A stretch of 64,000 bases of DNA, from the NCBI GenBank assembly GCA_963828825.1, contig CAWHGF010000007.1:1178001-1242000 (forward strand). Reading direction: 5' to 3'. The position numbers and the translations under genes were made by a program. A model generated the notes under the pieces. That model searched no databases and had not been told where the DNA came from. It saw only the letters and a list, made by a program, of their open reading frames with translations. The stretch's first letter is position 1. Each line of letters begins with the position of its first letter. Positions 17,108 through 26,119 of this stretch are shown piece after piece. This stretch comes from Bog-473 sp963828825. GTDB lineage: Bacteria > Actinomycetota > Acidimicrobiia > Acidimicrobiales > RAAP-2.

Positions 17108-18790
17108 TCAGGCGCTCCGCGTGGCGCGGAGCGGGCGGGCGGGTCCGGCGGGGCCGACCGGACCGACAGGTCGCGGCGGGGGACGCCGGCGCGTGTCGTG
17201 GCGCCGGCCCAGCCAGATGACCACCGCGCCGAAGGTCAGGCCGCCGGCGAGCACGGAGCCGATGACCCGGGCCAGCAGCCCGGTGATGCTGGTCGACGCC
17301 GAGAGGTTGGACACCACGAGCACGACCGCGGCCATCGGGACGGTGGCGATGATGACGCGGACCAGCGGCGCCCAGGTCTCGCGCTCGGCCAGGTGGCCGA
17401 ACCACTGGCGGAAGGTGACCAGGGCGAGCACCGCCGCCACGGTGTAGGCGATTGACAGCGAGAGCGCGAGGCCGCGCACCCCGAGCGGGTGGACCAGCAG
17501 GAGGGCCAGGACGATGTTGAGCGCGTTCTCGACGAGGTAGAGGTAGAAGGCGACCTTGGTGCGCTGCATCGCCTGCAACACGCGCACGAGGTACAGGTAG
17601 GTGCAGAAGCCGGGCAGCCCGAGCGCGAACATGGCCAGGGCGGCGCCGGTGGTGGCCGTCTCGGCCGGGGTGCTGTGACCGTTGCCGAGCAGCAGGGCCA
17701 CGGAGGGACGGGCCAGCAGCAGTATGCCGACGGCCGACGGGATGATGAGGGCGAGGACGGCGCGGAGGCCGCCGCTCATGCGACGCAGGAACGCGGTCCG
17801 CTGCCCGGTCGACCAGCGCTCGGCCAGGTCGGGCGTGACGACCGACATCACGGTCACCGCGACGATGCCGTAGGGCAGCTGGAAGAAGGCGTAGGCGTAG
17901 GTGTACGACGACACCGGGTCGGGCCCGGCCACGCTGCCGGCCAGGATGGTGACCACGAAGAGCGCGATCTGGTTGGCCAGCACGAAACCGAACGTCCAGC
18001 CACCCAGGCGGGTGACGGCGCGCAGTGCGTCGTCGCGGGGGTTCCAGTGCCAGCGCAGCAGCCCGAGGTCGGCGCGGCGCAGGCTCGGGATGAGGGCCAC
18101 GCCCTGGAGCACCACGCCGAGCGAGGTGCCGAGCCCGAGGAGGATGAGCTGGGACCGGTGCTGCTCGACGCTGGCCAGCGACGCGCCGTGGCCGGCCCAC
18201 AGCCCGAACCAAACGAGGACACCGATGCAGACGACGTTGTTGACGATCGGGGCCCAGGCGACGGCGACGAAGCGGCGCCGGGTGTTGAGCAGGGCGGCGG
18301 CCAGCGCGAAGAGGCCGTAGGCGGCGATCTGGATCACGAACCAGCGCAGGAACCCGGTGGCCACCTGGCGCTCGAGCAGGACGCGGTGGACCTGGTAGGC
18401 GCCGGCATGGGTATCGAGAACGGTGAGGGCATCGATGAGGAACGGCGCGGCCACCAGGGCCGCCACCGTGGTCACGAGGAGCACCATCACCGAGACGGTG
18501 AGCACGGCGGAAATGGAGTCGAAGGCTTCGCGCTCGGTCTTGTTGGCCAGCCGGTCGACGAAGACGGGGATGAAGGTGGCGGAGAGGACACCGCCCAGCA
18601 CGACGTCGTAGAGCATGTTCGGCGTGGTGTTGGCGAGGTTGTAGGAGTCCGCCAGCAGCGTCTGGCCGAGGGCCCAGGCCAGGGCGACGAAGCGGAGCAG
18701 TCCGGTGACCCGGGAGACGCCGGTGCCGACTGCCACGTAGGCGGCCGACGTCCGCAGCGGCATGGTGCGAGCACGGCGGGGGGCGGCCAC
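17108..18790 (-). CDS. murJ: Lipid II flippase MurJ
   Basis: A roughly 560-residue integral membrane protein of the MviN/MurJ family, with about 14 hydrophobic segments. The N-terminal TGVSRVTGLLRFVALAWALG and the segment LANTTPNMLYDVVLGGVLSATFIPVFV are characteristic. It moves the peptidoglycan precursor lipid II across the membrane. The GTG at 18788-18790 directly follows the DUF6049 stop; ATG at 18763 is an alternative. The neighbouring DUF6049 gene and pcnA match the mycobacterial arrangement. No cytoplasmic pseudokinase domain like that of mycobacterial MurJ is present: the protein ends about residue 560. Confidence 0.92.
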   Translation of the reverse strand: MAAPRRARTMPLRTSAAYVAVGTGVSRVTGLLRFVALAWALGQTLLADSYNLANTTPNMLYDVVLGGVLSATFIPVFVDRLANKTEREAFDSISAVLTVSVMVLLVTTVAALVAAPFLIDALTVLDTHAGAYQVHRVLLERQVATGFLRWFVIQIAAYGLFALAAALLNTRRRFVAVAWAPIVNNVVCIGVLVWFGLWAGHGASLASVEQHRSQLILLGLGTSLGVVLQGVALIPSLRRADLGLLRWHWNPRDDALRAVTRLGGWTFGFVLANQIALFVVTILAGSVAGPDPVSSYTYAYAFFQLPYGIVAVTVMSVVTPDLAERWSTGQRTAFLRRMSGGLRAVLALIIPSAVGILLLARPSVALLLGNGHSTPAETATTGAALAMFALGLPGFCTYLYLVRVLQAMQRTKVAFYLYLVENALNIVLALLLVHPLGVRGLALSLSIAYTVAAVLALVTFRQWFGHLAERETWAPLVRVIIATVPMAAVVLVVSNLSASTSITGLLARVIGSVLAGGLTFGAVVIWLGRRHDTRRRPPPRPVGPVGPAGPARPLRATRSA

Positions 18791-18792
18791 CT

Positions 18793-20823
18793 TCAGTGCG
18801 CCCGCGGGCGGGCCCGCCGGGAGCGTCGCCACGTGCGCACCCACCAGACCAGGAGGACGGCGCCGGCGAAGACGGTGAGGGCGACCCCGACGAAGGAGAT
18901 TTCGGTCGAGTGCACCGTGAGCACCGTTTGGGCGATGAGGACCTGGCCGTCGGGCGTGTGCAGGGTCACGTCGATGGGGAGGCGGTCGCCCGAGGTGCGG
19001 GCCTGGGCCGTGACCCGCACCGAGGTCGTCGGATGGACGAGCGTCAACCGCTGCGAGTTGCCGTCGGGGAAGGTGAACTTGTCACTGCTGAGGGTGACGA
19101 CGACGGTCACCGGGTACGGCGCGGAGGAGAGGACGGTGACCGGGATGGCCGCCCGCTGCGCGGTGAAGGTCACGGTGCGCTCGGTGGCCAACGTGACCTG
19201 ACCGGTGATACTCGCGAAGAATTTGTTGTACGCGTTCGACGCGCTGGCGCGCCCCGCGGTGGTGAGGTCGCGCGCCTCGGTGGTCAAGAGGGTGTCACCG
19301 AGCGTGGTCAGGGTGGCGGGATGGCCGCTGACCGCCAGGCTGAACGAGCCCAGCTGCTGGCGGTCGAGCGCGATGCGGCCGGCCGCGCTGCGCGTGAAGC
19401 CGTGGCCGGCCGACCCGGCTTGCAGCTGGCGTACCGTCGGCTCGTGGTTGCCGCCGGCGGGCACGTCGGCGAAGAGCTGGCTGACGGTCACCGCGTCGAG
19501 GGCCGGGTTGCCCGAGAGGCCACCGAGCAGCGCGTCCATGAACGCGGCCGAGGGCCGCCACCCCTGCGGCGGGCTCACCACGACCCCGCGTGGTGAGGAC
19601 AGGAACGCGTTCTCGAAGTGGACGAACGAGAGCCCGGCGAGCAGCTGCTCGGCCTCGACGACCGGGTTGGCCGGGTTGGCGGTGAAGCGCGTGCTCAGGG
19701 TGGAGTCGGCCGCCACGGCCGCGACGCTGGAGCCGTGCCCGAGGTCCAGCGTGAAGGGCTGGGCGAACGTGTAGTTGCTCAGGCCGCCCGAGGCCAGGTC
19801 GGTGTCGCTGATGACCGCCTGGGTCGACCCGGCGACCTGCAGGCCCGAAGCGAGGTCGCCGGCGTCGCCCTGCGAGAACGTCGAGGTGGTGTCCACCCAG
19901 GGGCCGCCGTCGGGCCGGAGCCCGGCACTGCGCAACACCTGGTCGCCCCGGTCCACCTGGGCGCCGATCTCCCCGGAGATCCCCGCCGCCGCGAGCGCGG
20001 CCAGGTTGACGGGCACGTAGGGCTGGTCGAGCACCTCGTCGCCGCTGAGCGCGGCCAACTGGGCGAGCGCGTGCTGGCCGTCGCGCGACCGCGCCGCCGC
20101 GATCGCGTTGACGGCCGACGGGCTCACGGCGAGCGTGGCCGGCACGTCGCGATGGTCCGTCAGCGCGTCGGCCATGGTGGTCATGCCGCCCGCCGTGACC
20201 GGCACCACGACACCGACACGCAAGGAACCTCCTGTCGCCGACACGGCGGACGGCTGCTGGTAGGTGAGGAAGGTGGTGAAGCGGGCCAGCGGGGAAGACG
20301 AGCCCTGCCGCACCAGCGCGACCGATACGGGGTAGACGTCCCCGCACTCGTCGGCGAGAAGCTCGCAGCCCATCGTCAGGGTGGGCGAGCCCGCCGCGCA
20401 GACACCGGTCCCGCCGGCGGGCGGACTGGCGTCCGAGTCGGGCAGGACGGTCACGCAGGCCGCTGCCGTGAGGCCGCCGGCCACGGCGGTGACGGGGACG
20501 TCGGGCAGCCGGAGGAGCGGTGTGGCCGTCGGCGTGCCGGAGATGTCCTGCTGCAGATCGGAGGCATCGTCGACGCGCCCGTAGAAGGTCAGGCTGACCC
20601 GCAGGCTGCTGGCCGCCCCCTCGCTGGGGGACACGCCGAGCGCCAGATTGAACCAGGGCTGGGTGGAGGTCACCCACGGCGTCTGGGAAATCAGGACGAG
20701 GGGCACGCCGCCCGCGCGCGCCTGCTCCGTTCCTCCCGCGGCGGTGGCTCCCAGTGTGCTGACCAGGGCTGCGACGGCCACCGCGAGCGTGCAGAGGGCG
20801 GTCCTGGCCCGGCGCGTCGACAC
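18793..20823 (-). CDS. DUF6049 family secreted, membrane-anchored protein
   Basis: A 676-residue protein with an N-terminal signal peptide (RRARTALCTLAVAVAALVSTLGATAAGG), a large extracellular region and a C-terminal transmembrane helix (FVGVALTVFAGAVLLVWW) followed by a very basic cytoplasmic tail (RTWRRSRRARPR). This is the layout of the actinobacterial family next to murJ (Rv3909 in M. tuberculosis). The family's function is unknown; conserved linkage with MurJ suggests a cell-envelope role. It starts with ATG or GTG at 20823 and is divergent from pcnA. Confidence 0.85.
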   Translation of the reverse strand: MSTRRARTALCTLAVAVAALVSTLGATAAGGTEQARAGGVPLVLISQTPWVTSTQPWFNLALGVSPSEGAASSLRVSLTFYGRVDDASDLQQDISGTPTATPLLRLPDVPVTAVAGGLTAAACVTVLPDSDASPPAGGTGVCAAGSPTLTMGCELLADECGDVYPVSVALVRQGSSSPLARFTTFLTYQQPSAVSATGGSLRVGVVVPVTAGGMTTMADALTDHRDVPATLAVSPSAVNAIAAARSRDGQHALAQLAALSGDEVLDQPYVPVNLAALAAAGISGEIGAQVDRGDQVLRSAGLRPDGGPWVDTTSTFSQGDAGDLASGLQVAGSTQAVISDTDLASGGLSNYTFAQPFTLDLGHGSSVAAVAADSTLSTRFTANPANPVVEAEQLLAGLSFVHFENAFLSSPRGVVVSPPQGWRPSAAFMDALLGGLSGNPALDAVTVSQLFADVPAGGNHEPTVRQLQAGSAGHGFTRSAAGRIALDRQQLGSFSLAVSGHPATLTTLGDTLLTTEARDLTTAGRASASNAYNKFFASITGQVTLATERTVTFTAQRAAIPVTVLSSAPYPVTVVVTLSSDKFTFPDGNSQRLTLVHPTTSVRVTAQARTSGDRLPIDVTLHTPDGQVLIAQTVLTVHSTEISFVGVALTVFAGAVLLVWWVRTWRRSRRARPRAH

Positions 20824-20845
20824 AGGGAGAGGCTAGAGGGCGCAC

Positions 20846-20857
20846 TACCGTGGGCGG
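20846..20857 (+). promoter_or_regulatory. Leaderless promoter -10 element of pcnA
   Basis: TACCGT at 20846-20851 fits the actinobacterial -10 pattern TANNNT and lies 6 bases before the GTG start, with no ribosome-binding site between. This spacing predicts transcription starting at or within a base or two of the GTG. Confidence 0.5.
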
Positions 20858-22252
20858 GTGCAGTCCACGTCGGTGCCCGAGCGGTTCCGCCCCTACGTCA
20901 ACGCCACCGAGGAAGTGGCGCGCCGCTTCGCCGCGGCCGGCCGGACCCTCTACTTGGTGGGTGGCTCCGTGCGGGACGCCCTCTTCCCGGGGTCGGCCGG
21001 GACCGCGGTCGCCCACGATCTCGACCTCACCACCGATGCCCTCCCGGCCGAGACCGAGCGGTTGGTGCGCGGCTGGGCCGACGACATCTGGACGCAGGGC
21101 GAGCGGTTCGGCACCATCGGCTGTCGCAAGGGCACCTTGGTCTACGAGATCACGACACACCGGGCCGAGGTCTACGTGCCCGACTCGCGTAAGCCCGAGG
21201 TCACCTTCGGCGACGACTTGGCCGTCGACCTGTCGCGCCGGGACTTCACCATCAACGCGCTGGCGTTGCGCCTACCCGACATGGAGCTCATCGACCCGTT
21301 CGACGGGCTCGGGGACCTGGCGGCGGGGCGGTTGCGCACGCCGCTCGACCCGGAGATCTCGTTCGGCGACGACCCGCTGCGCATGCTGCGGGCGGCGCGC
21401 TTCGCGGCGCAGTTCTCGCTCCAGCCCGACCCCGAGTTGACGGCGGCGGTGGAGCGTATGCACGGCCGGCTGTCCATCGTCTCCGCCGAGCGCATCCGCG
21501 ACGAGCTCGACAAGATCGTCATGGTCGACGTGCCGTCGGTGGCGCTGTGGTTCGTGGTGCGCACCGGCCTGGCCGGTGAGTTCCTGCCCGAGCTGCCGGG
21601 CCTCGCCCTCGAGCAGGACCCGATCCACCGGCACAAGGACGTGCTGGCACACACGCTCGCCGTCGTGGACAAGACGTCGCCCAACCGGTTGCTGCGACTT
21701 GCGGCGCTCTTCCACGACGTCGGCAAGCCGCGCACACGCGCCATCACCGACGGTGGTGTGAGCTTCCACCACCACGAGGTTGTCGGCGCGCGCATGACGC
21801 GGACGCGCATGGAGGCGTTGCGCTACTCCGCCGCCGACGTCGACACGGTGGTGCGGCTGGTCGAGCTGCACCTGCGTTTCCACACCTACCGGCTCGGCTG
21901 GACCGACAAGGCGGTGCGCCGCTACGTGCGCGACGCCGGCCCGCTTCTGGACCTGCTGAACGAGCTGACCCGCTGTGACTGCACGACGCGTAACGCGTCG
22001 AAGGCCAAGGCGCTGGCCCGGCGCATGGACGAGCTCGAGGCCCGCATCGCGGAGCTGGGTGAGCAGGAGGAGCTCAAGGCGCTGCGCCCCGACCTCGACG
22101 GGAACCAGATCATGGAACTGCTCGGCATCGGGCCGGGCCGCGCCGTCGGCGAGGCCCTTGACTTCTTGATGGAGCTGCGCCTCGACGAGGGCCCCCTGGG
22201 CCAGGAGGAGGCGGCGGCCCGCCTGCGGGCCTGGTGGGCCGAGCGGCAGTAG
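20858..22252 (+). CDS. pcnA: CCA-adding tRNA nucleotidyltransferase / poly(A) polymerase family
   Basis: A 464-residue class II nucleotidyltransferase with an HD domain. The catalytic head has LVGGSVRDALF and the acidic pair in HDLDLTTDA (about residues 33-62), then the DFTINALALRL motif and LRMLRAARFAAQF. The C-terminal HD domain has FHDVGKPRTR and HHHEVVGARM. The combination is typical of actinobacterial CCA-adding enzymes, which complete the tRNA 3-prime end. It is divergent from the DUF6049-murJ genes. Confidence 0.92.
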   Translation: MQSTSVPERFRPYVNATEEVARRFAAAGRTLYLVGGSVRDALFPGSAGTAVAHDLDLTTDALPAETERLVRGWADDIWTQGERFGTIGCRKGTLVYEITTHRAEVYVPDSRKPEVTFGDDLAVDLSRRDFTINALALRLPDMELIDPFDGLGDLAAGRLRTPLDPEISFGDDPLRMLRAARFAAQFSLQPDPELTAAVERMHGRLSIVSAERIRDELDKIVMVDVPSVALWFVVRTGLAGEFLPELPGLALEQDPIHRHKDVLAHTLAVVDKTSPNRLLRLAALFHDVGKPRTRAITDGGVSFHHHEVVGARMTRTRMEALRYSAADVDTVVRLVELHLRFHTYRLGWTDKAVRRYVRDAGPLLDLLNELTRCDCTTRNASKAKALARRMDELEARIAELGEQEELKALRPDLDGNQIMELLGIGPGRAVGEALDFLMELRLDEGPLGQEEAAARLRAWWAERQ

Positions 22253-22276
22253 GCGGCCGGCGGTAGCGTCGCGGGC

Positions 22277-22762
22277 ATGACGAGGATCGCGGCACCACAG
22301 AGCGGCATGGGCGAGCACATCGACTGGGCACTGTTGCGCCCGGAGATGGCGGCGGGCATGGGGAAGCTGTCAGCGGCGGTCTACGGCAACTCGCAGCTCT
22401 CGGTGCGCGAGCGCGAGGCGGCCCGTTGGACCATCGCGCTGATCAACGACTGCGCCGTGTGCCGGGACACCCGCGCCCGCGACGGCGATTCCGTCGGTGC
22501 CGGTGAGCCGTTCTACGCCGAGGTGACCGACTGGCGCGCCGCCACGGGGCTGAGCGCGCGCGAGCGGCTGTCGGCGGAGTTCGCCGAGCGCTTCGCCGTC
22601 GACCACCTGGCCATGGACGACGAGCTGTGGGGCCGCCTGCACGCCGCCTTCTCCGAGGCCGAGCTGGCGGACCTCACCATCTGCTGCGGTTGCTTCCTCG
22701 GCATGGGGCGGACCCTGGCCGTGGTCGGCGTGCGGGCACCCGCGGAGCGGATCTTGGTCTGA
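22277..22762 (+). CDS. Carboxymuconolactone decarboxylase / AhpD-like protein
   Basis: A 161-residue alpha-helical protein with the AhpD-type motif CAVCRDTRARDG (about residues 55-66), whose CxxC could act as a redox centre, and a second CCGC near residue 137. AhpD-like proteins act as small peroxidase-reductase or decarboxylase relatives; no dedicated ahpC is adjacent. A leaderless-type -10 TAGCGT at 22264-22269 lies 7 bases before the ATG. Substrate unknown. Confidence 0.75.
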   Translation: MTRIAAPQSGMGEHIDWALLRPEMAAGMGKLSAAVYGNSQLSVREREAARWTIALINDCAVCRDTRARDGDSVGAGEPFYAEVTDWRAATGLSARERLSAEFAERFAVDHLAMDDELWGRLHAAFSEAELADLTICCGCFLGMGRTLAVVGVRAPAERILV

Positions 22763-22952
22763 GCCGACTTCAGGGCCCGGGCCGGGCCGCCGGGATGGTT
22801 CCGGCGGAAGGGGGCGGCGGTCCCCACGGCGCCGATCGGTCTTCAGACTCTAAACAGGATCGTTGACGGTTCCGGAGAAGGGTCGGCGGGTTCAACCGGA
22901 TACGGCGCATCGGGCGCCGCACAGCGGGGAGCCGGACGGATCGCTCCCAGAG

Positions 22953-24053
22953 TCAGTCGGCCGGCCAGCTCTCCTGGGCCTCGCCGGCGGCGAATCCCTC
23001 GACCAGGGCGTGTGCCACGTCGTCGTGGTACTGCACCGGCGGCGACTTCATGAAGTAGGCCGACGGGCCGACGAGGGGGCCGCCGATGCCGCGATCGAGC
23101 GCCAACTTGGCGCAGCGCACGGCGTCGATGATGACGCCGGCCGAGTTGGGGGAGTCCCATACCTCCAGCTTGAGCTCGAGGTTGAGCGGCACGTCGCCGA
23201 AGTTGCGCCCCTCCATGCGGATGTAGGCCCACTTGCGGTCCTTCAACCACGGCACGTGGTCCGACGGACCGACGTGGACGTCGTCGGCGTCGAGGATGTT
23301 GTCCTCGAGCTGGCTGGTGACGGCCTGGGTCTTCGAGATCTTCTTGGATTCCAAGCGCTGGCGTTCGAGCATGTTCTTGAAGTCCATGTTGCCGCCGAAG
23401 TTCAACTGGTACGTGTGGTCGAGGGCGAGGCCGCGGTCCTCGAAGAGGCGGGTGAGGATGCGGTGCACGATGGTCGAGCCGACCTGGCTCTTGATGTCGT
23501 CGCCCACGATGGGCACGCCGGCGTCACGGAACTTGCGGGCCCACTCGGGGTCCGAGGCGATGAAGACGGGGATGGCGTTCACGAAGGCGACGCCGGCATC
23601 GAGGCAGGCCTGGGCGTAGTGGCGCTGCGCCTGCTCGGAGCCGACCGGCAGGTAGGAGACCAGGACGTCCGCCTCGGCCTCGCGCAGGGCGGCGGCGACG
23701 TCCACCGGCTCGACCGGTGACTCCTCGACCAGCTCCCGGTAGTAGTGCCCGAGCCCGTCGAGGGTCGGGCCCCGCTGGACCGTGACCCCGAGCTCGCCCA
23801 CCTCGGAGAAGCGCACCGTGTTGTTCAGGCCCGCCCCGATGGCCTTCCCGAGATCGGCGCCGACCTTGGTCTGGTCCACGTCGAAGGCGACGACCGGGAC
23901 CAGGTCGCGCACGTGGTAGCCGCCCAGCTCCACATGCATGAGACCGGGCACCACGTCGTCGGGGTCGGCGTCGTGGTAGTACGCGATCCCCTGCACGAGC
24001 GAACTGGCGCAGTTGCCGACGCCGGCGATGGCAAGTCGGATGGGGTTGGGCAT
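22953..24053 (-). CDS. ino1: Inositol-3-phosphate synthase
   Basis: A 366-residue NAD-dependent enzyme converting glucose 6-phosphate to inositol 3-phosphate, the entry point to phosphatidylinositol and mycothiol in Actinobacteria. The Rossmann motif is IRLAIAGVGNCASSLVQG at the N-terminus. Conserved segments include LNFGGNMDFKNMLE, GDDIKSQVGSTIVHRIL and SPNSAGVIIDAVRCAKLAL. A padR-type regulator sits 37 bp upstream on the same strand, as at Rv0046c-Rv0047c. Confidence 0.95.
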   Translation of the reverse strand: MPNPIRLAIAGVGNCASSLVQGIAYYHDADPDDVVPGLMHVELGGYHVRDLVPVVAFDVDQTKVGADLGKAIGAGLNNTVRFSEVGELGVTVQRGPTLDGLGHYYRELVEESPVEPVDVAAALREAEADVLVSYLPVGSEQAQRHYAQACLDAGVAFVNAIPVFIASDPEWARKFRDAGVPIVGDDIKSQVGSTIVHRILTRLFEDRGLALDHTYQLNFGGNMDFKNMLERQRLESKKISKTQAVTSQLEDNILDADDVHVGPSDHVPWLKDRKWAYIRMEGRNFGDVPLNLELKLEVWDSPNSAGVIIDAVRCAKLALDRGIGGPLVGPSAYFMKSPPVQYHDDVAHALVEGFAAGEAQESWPAD

Positions 24054-24090
24054 GGACGGGTCTCCTTCGGTGTCGGTGCGGCGTGCTTCG

Positions 24091-24717
24091 TCAGGCCACC
24101 GGCTCCGTGCCGGCGGTGGCGAGGGCGGTGCGCTCGGACGCGATGAGGGTGTCGAGCCAGCTGATGTCGCGGGCCACGCCGTCGGCGGTGTGCTGCACGA
24201 CGGAGCGGGCGTAGACGTCGAGGTCGGCGCGGGCGGCCTCGGCGTCGCCGAGGCGCTGGACGAGCTGGGCGCGTCGGCGCTCCAGCAGGGTGAGGCGGGC
24301 CTGGGGCGCCAGGTGCCGGGCGAAGGCCAGCCGCAGCCCGAAGCTGCGGGCGTCGTCGGTGGCCCCGCTGCCCGCCAGTAACTCGACGAAGAGCTCGCGG
24401 CCGGCGTCGGTGATGCGGTAGACCTTGCGGCCCCTCCGGGCCCGGGTGGGGGAGTGCCGGCGGGCCCGCAGCACGGCCAGCTCGCCGCTCAGCGAGCCCG
24501 TGGGGGGTGCCGCCGCGGTCGGCGGTGCCGTGCCCTGAACGCCGGCGTCCTCCGTGGCCACCACGGCGCCCGACTTCTCCAGCCGGGTGAGGGCGGGGTA
24601 GATGGAGCCGAACGAGACGTTGGCCAGGAGGCCCAGGTGTTCGCGGAATTGGCGCCGTATCTCGTAGCCGTGGAGGTCGCGCTCTTCGAGGAGGCCCAGG
24701 ATGGCCAGATCCAACAT
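24091..24717 (-). CDS. PadR family transcriptional regulator next to ino1
   Basis: A 208-residue PadR/Vir-like repressor. The winged-helix start is LDLAILGLLEERDLHGYEIRRQF followed by SFGSIYPALTRLEKSGAVV, and the wing has RKVYRITDAGRELFVELL. Between helix and wing is a longer, Ala/Pro-rich insert (about residues 62-92). The C-terminal helical part is Vir_act_alpha_C-like. It probably represses itself and perhaps ino1 downstream; a perfect inverted repeat covering the start region of its promoter is a likely operator. Confidence 0.88.
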   Translation of the reverse strand: MLDLAILGLLEERDLHGYEIRRQFREHLGLLANVSFGSIYPALTRLEKSGAVVATEDAGVQGTAPPTAAAPPTGSLSGELAVLRARRHSPTRARRGRKVYRITDAGRELFVELLAGSGATDDARSFGLRLAFARHLAPQARLTLLERRRAQLVQRLGDAEAARADLDVYARSVVQHTADGVARDISWLDTLIASERTALATAGTEPVA

Positions 24718-24727
24718 GACGGATGAG

Positions 24728-24744
24728 TATATCGGTTCGATATA
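24728..24744. promoter_or_regulatory. Probable PadR operator (TATATCG-GTT-CGATATA)
   Basis: TATATCGGTTCGATATA is a perfect 7-bp inverted repeat around GTT, beginning 10 bp upstream of the padR ATG. It is AT-rich in otherwise GC-rich DNA and resembles operators described for actinobacterial PadR repressors with TATATCG half-sites. On the minus strand it also contains a TATATC -10-like element, so binding would block the padR promoter. Confidence 0.7.
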
Positions 24745-24828
24745 GCGACGTGGCGTTTCGCGTCACGCGACCGTCGCCCCCGTGCCTGATTTGCCCCGCA
24801 ATTGGTCCCGGTTTCCGGGTGCGCGGGG

Positions 24829-24841
24829 TAGCCTGGCCGCC
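24829..24841 (+). promoter_or_regulatory. Leaderless promoter -10 element of the DUF5318 gene
   Basis: TAGCCT (24829-24834) fits TANNNT and is 7 bases upstream of the GTG at 24842. No ribosome-binding site is present. This predicts a leaderless transcript. Confidence 0.5.
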
Positions 24842-25279
24842 GTGACAGCCACGTCGGAGCCGAGGTCACCATCTCGTGCCGTGAGCCCCGACGTGACCGC
24901 CCAGGTGGAGTACCGGATCGTCCGCAACGGGGTGGTCCGGGAGGTCGAGCAGGGCAAGGTCCTGCAGACCGACGTGTGCGACGCCCACCCCGAGTTGCTC
25001 CGGGCGGCGCGCAACGTGGGCCGCGCCACCAAGGAGGTCTGCCCTATCTGTGACGACGGCCGGCTCGTCACCGTCACCTTCGTCTTCGGGGCCAAGCTCC
25101 CGCCGGGTGGGCGCTGCCCCGGCACCGCCGCCGAGCTCAAGGCGCTCTGCCGCCGGCCCGAGCCGGTGCTCTGTTACGAGGTCGAGGTCTGCCCGGCCTG
25201 CGCCTGGCACCACCTCATGCGCAAGTACCCGGCCGGCGGCCACACGCCGCGTCAGAAGAAGAGGGCACCGGCCCGGTGA
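24842..25279 (+). CDS. DUF5318 family protein with Cys-rich (zinc-ribbon-like) motifs
   Basis: A 145-residue protein of the actinobacterial DUF5318 family (Rv0049-like), recognised from QVEYRIVRNGVVREVEQGK, CDAHPELLRAARN, CPICDDGRLVTVTFVFG and CPACAWHHLMRKYP. The CPIC and CPAC pairs suggest zinc binding. Function unknown. The GTG at 24842 is supported by the leaderless -10 element; GTG at about 24882 is an alternative. The panB start overlaps its stop by 4 bp. Confidence 0.85.
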   Translation: MTATSEPRSPSRAVSPDVTAQVEYRIVRNGVVREVEQGKVLQTDVCDAHPELLRAARNVGRATKEVCPICDDGRLVTVTFVFGAKLPPGGRCPGTAAELKALCRRPEPVLCYEVEVCPACAWHHLMRKYPAGGHTPRQKKRAPAR

Positions 25280-26112
25280 GCGACGGACCCGTCACCGTCC
25301 GCGCGCTGCGGTCGCGCAAGCGGCGCAACGGCGACACGCCCATCGTCATGGTGACGGCCTACGACGAACCGGGCGCCCGCATCGTGTCCGAGGCCGGCGC
25401 CGACATCATCCTCGTCGGTGACTCGGTGGCCAACACGGTCCTCGGCTATCCCGACACGCTGCACGTCGACATCGACGTCATGGCGCACCACACCGCGGCG
25501 GTGGCGCGCGCCGCGCCGCACTGCCTGATCCTCGGCGACATGCCCTGGATGAGCTACCACCTCTCCGCCGAGGAGGCGGTGCGCAACGCCGCCACGCTGA
25601 TCCGCGCCGGGGCGCAGGCCGTCAAGCTCGAGGGCGGGCGGGCGCGCCTCCCGGTGGTCGAGGCGATCATCCGCGCCGAGATCCCGGTCATGGGGCACCT
25701 CGGCCTCACGCCCCAGTCGGTCCTCGCCATGGGCTACCGGGTCCAGGGCAAGAGCGTCGACGCCGCCAGCGCCCTGCTCGACGCGGCCAAGGCCCTCGCC
25801 GCGGCCGGCTGCTTCGCCTTCGTGCTCGAGGGGGTGCCCGACGTGCTCGGCGCCGCCGTGACCGAGCAGCTCGACGTGCCGACCATCGGTATCGGGGCCG
25901 GCCCCGCCTGCGACGGCCAGGTCCTCGTCTTCCACGACCTGCTGGGCCTGGGCAAGGGGACCCCGGCGAAGTTCGTGCGGCAGTACGCCGACGTCGGCCG
26001 CATCGCCACCGAGGCGATCGCCGCCTTCGCCGCGGACGTGCGCAGCGGGAACTTCCCGGGCGACGCCGAGACCTACCACGGCCCGGCGGGCCTGGGCGAC
26101 GCCCTGAGCTGA
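25276..26112 (+). CDS. panB: 3-methyl-2-oxobutanoate hydroxymethyltransferase
   Basis: A 278-residue TIM-barrel enzyme, first step of pantothenate synthesis, transferring a hydroxymethyl group from methylene-tetrahydrofolate to ketoisovalerate. Motifs include VMVTAYDEPGARIVSEAGADIILVGDSVANTVLGY, KLEGGRARLPVVEAI and MGHLGLTPQSV, and the metal-binding Asp residues are present in VGDS and LGDMPWMSY. The GTG start overlaps the DUF5318 gene by 4 bp. It ends 88 bp before rpsF. Confidence 0.94.
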   Translation: MSDGPVTVRALRSRKRRNGDTPIVMVTAYDEPGARIVSEAGADIILVGDSVANTVLGYPDTLHVDIDVMAHHTAAVARAAPHCLILGDMPWMSYHLSAEEAVRNAATLIRAGAQAVKLEGGRARLPVVEAIIRAEIPVMGHLGLTPQSVLAMGYRVQGKSVDAASALLDAAKALAAAGCFAFVLEGVPDVLGAAVTEQLDVPTIGIGAGPACDGQVLVFHDLLGLGKGTPAKFVRQYADVGRIATEAIAAFAADVRSGNFPGDAETYHGPAGLGDALS

Positions 26113-26119
26113 GGGCGGC

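Noticed and set aside
22820..22925. tRNA-like string with CTTCAGA and GGTTCAAC segments between the AhpD-like gene and ino1
   Set aside because: I could not pair the anticodon stem or acceptor arm; the only clean stems are CGATC/GATCG and GTC/GAC. It does not fold as a tRNA, including the selenocysteine type.
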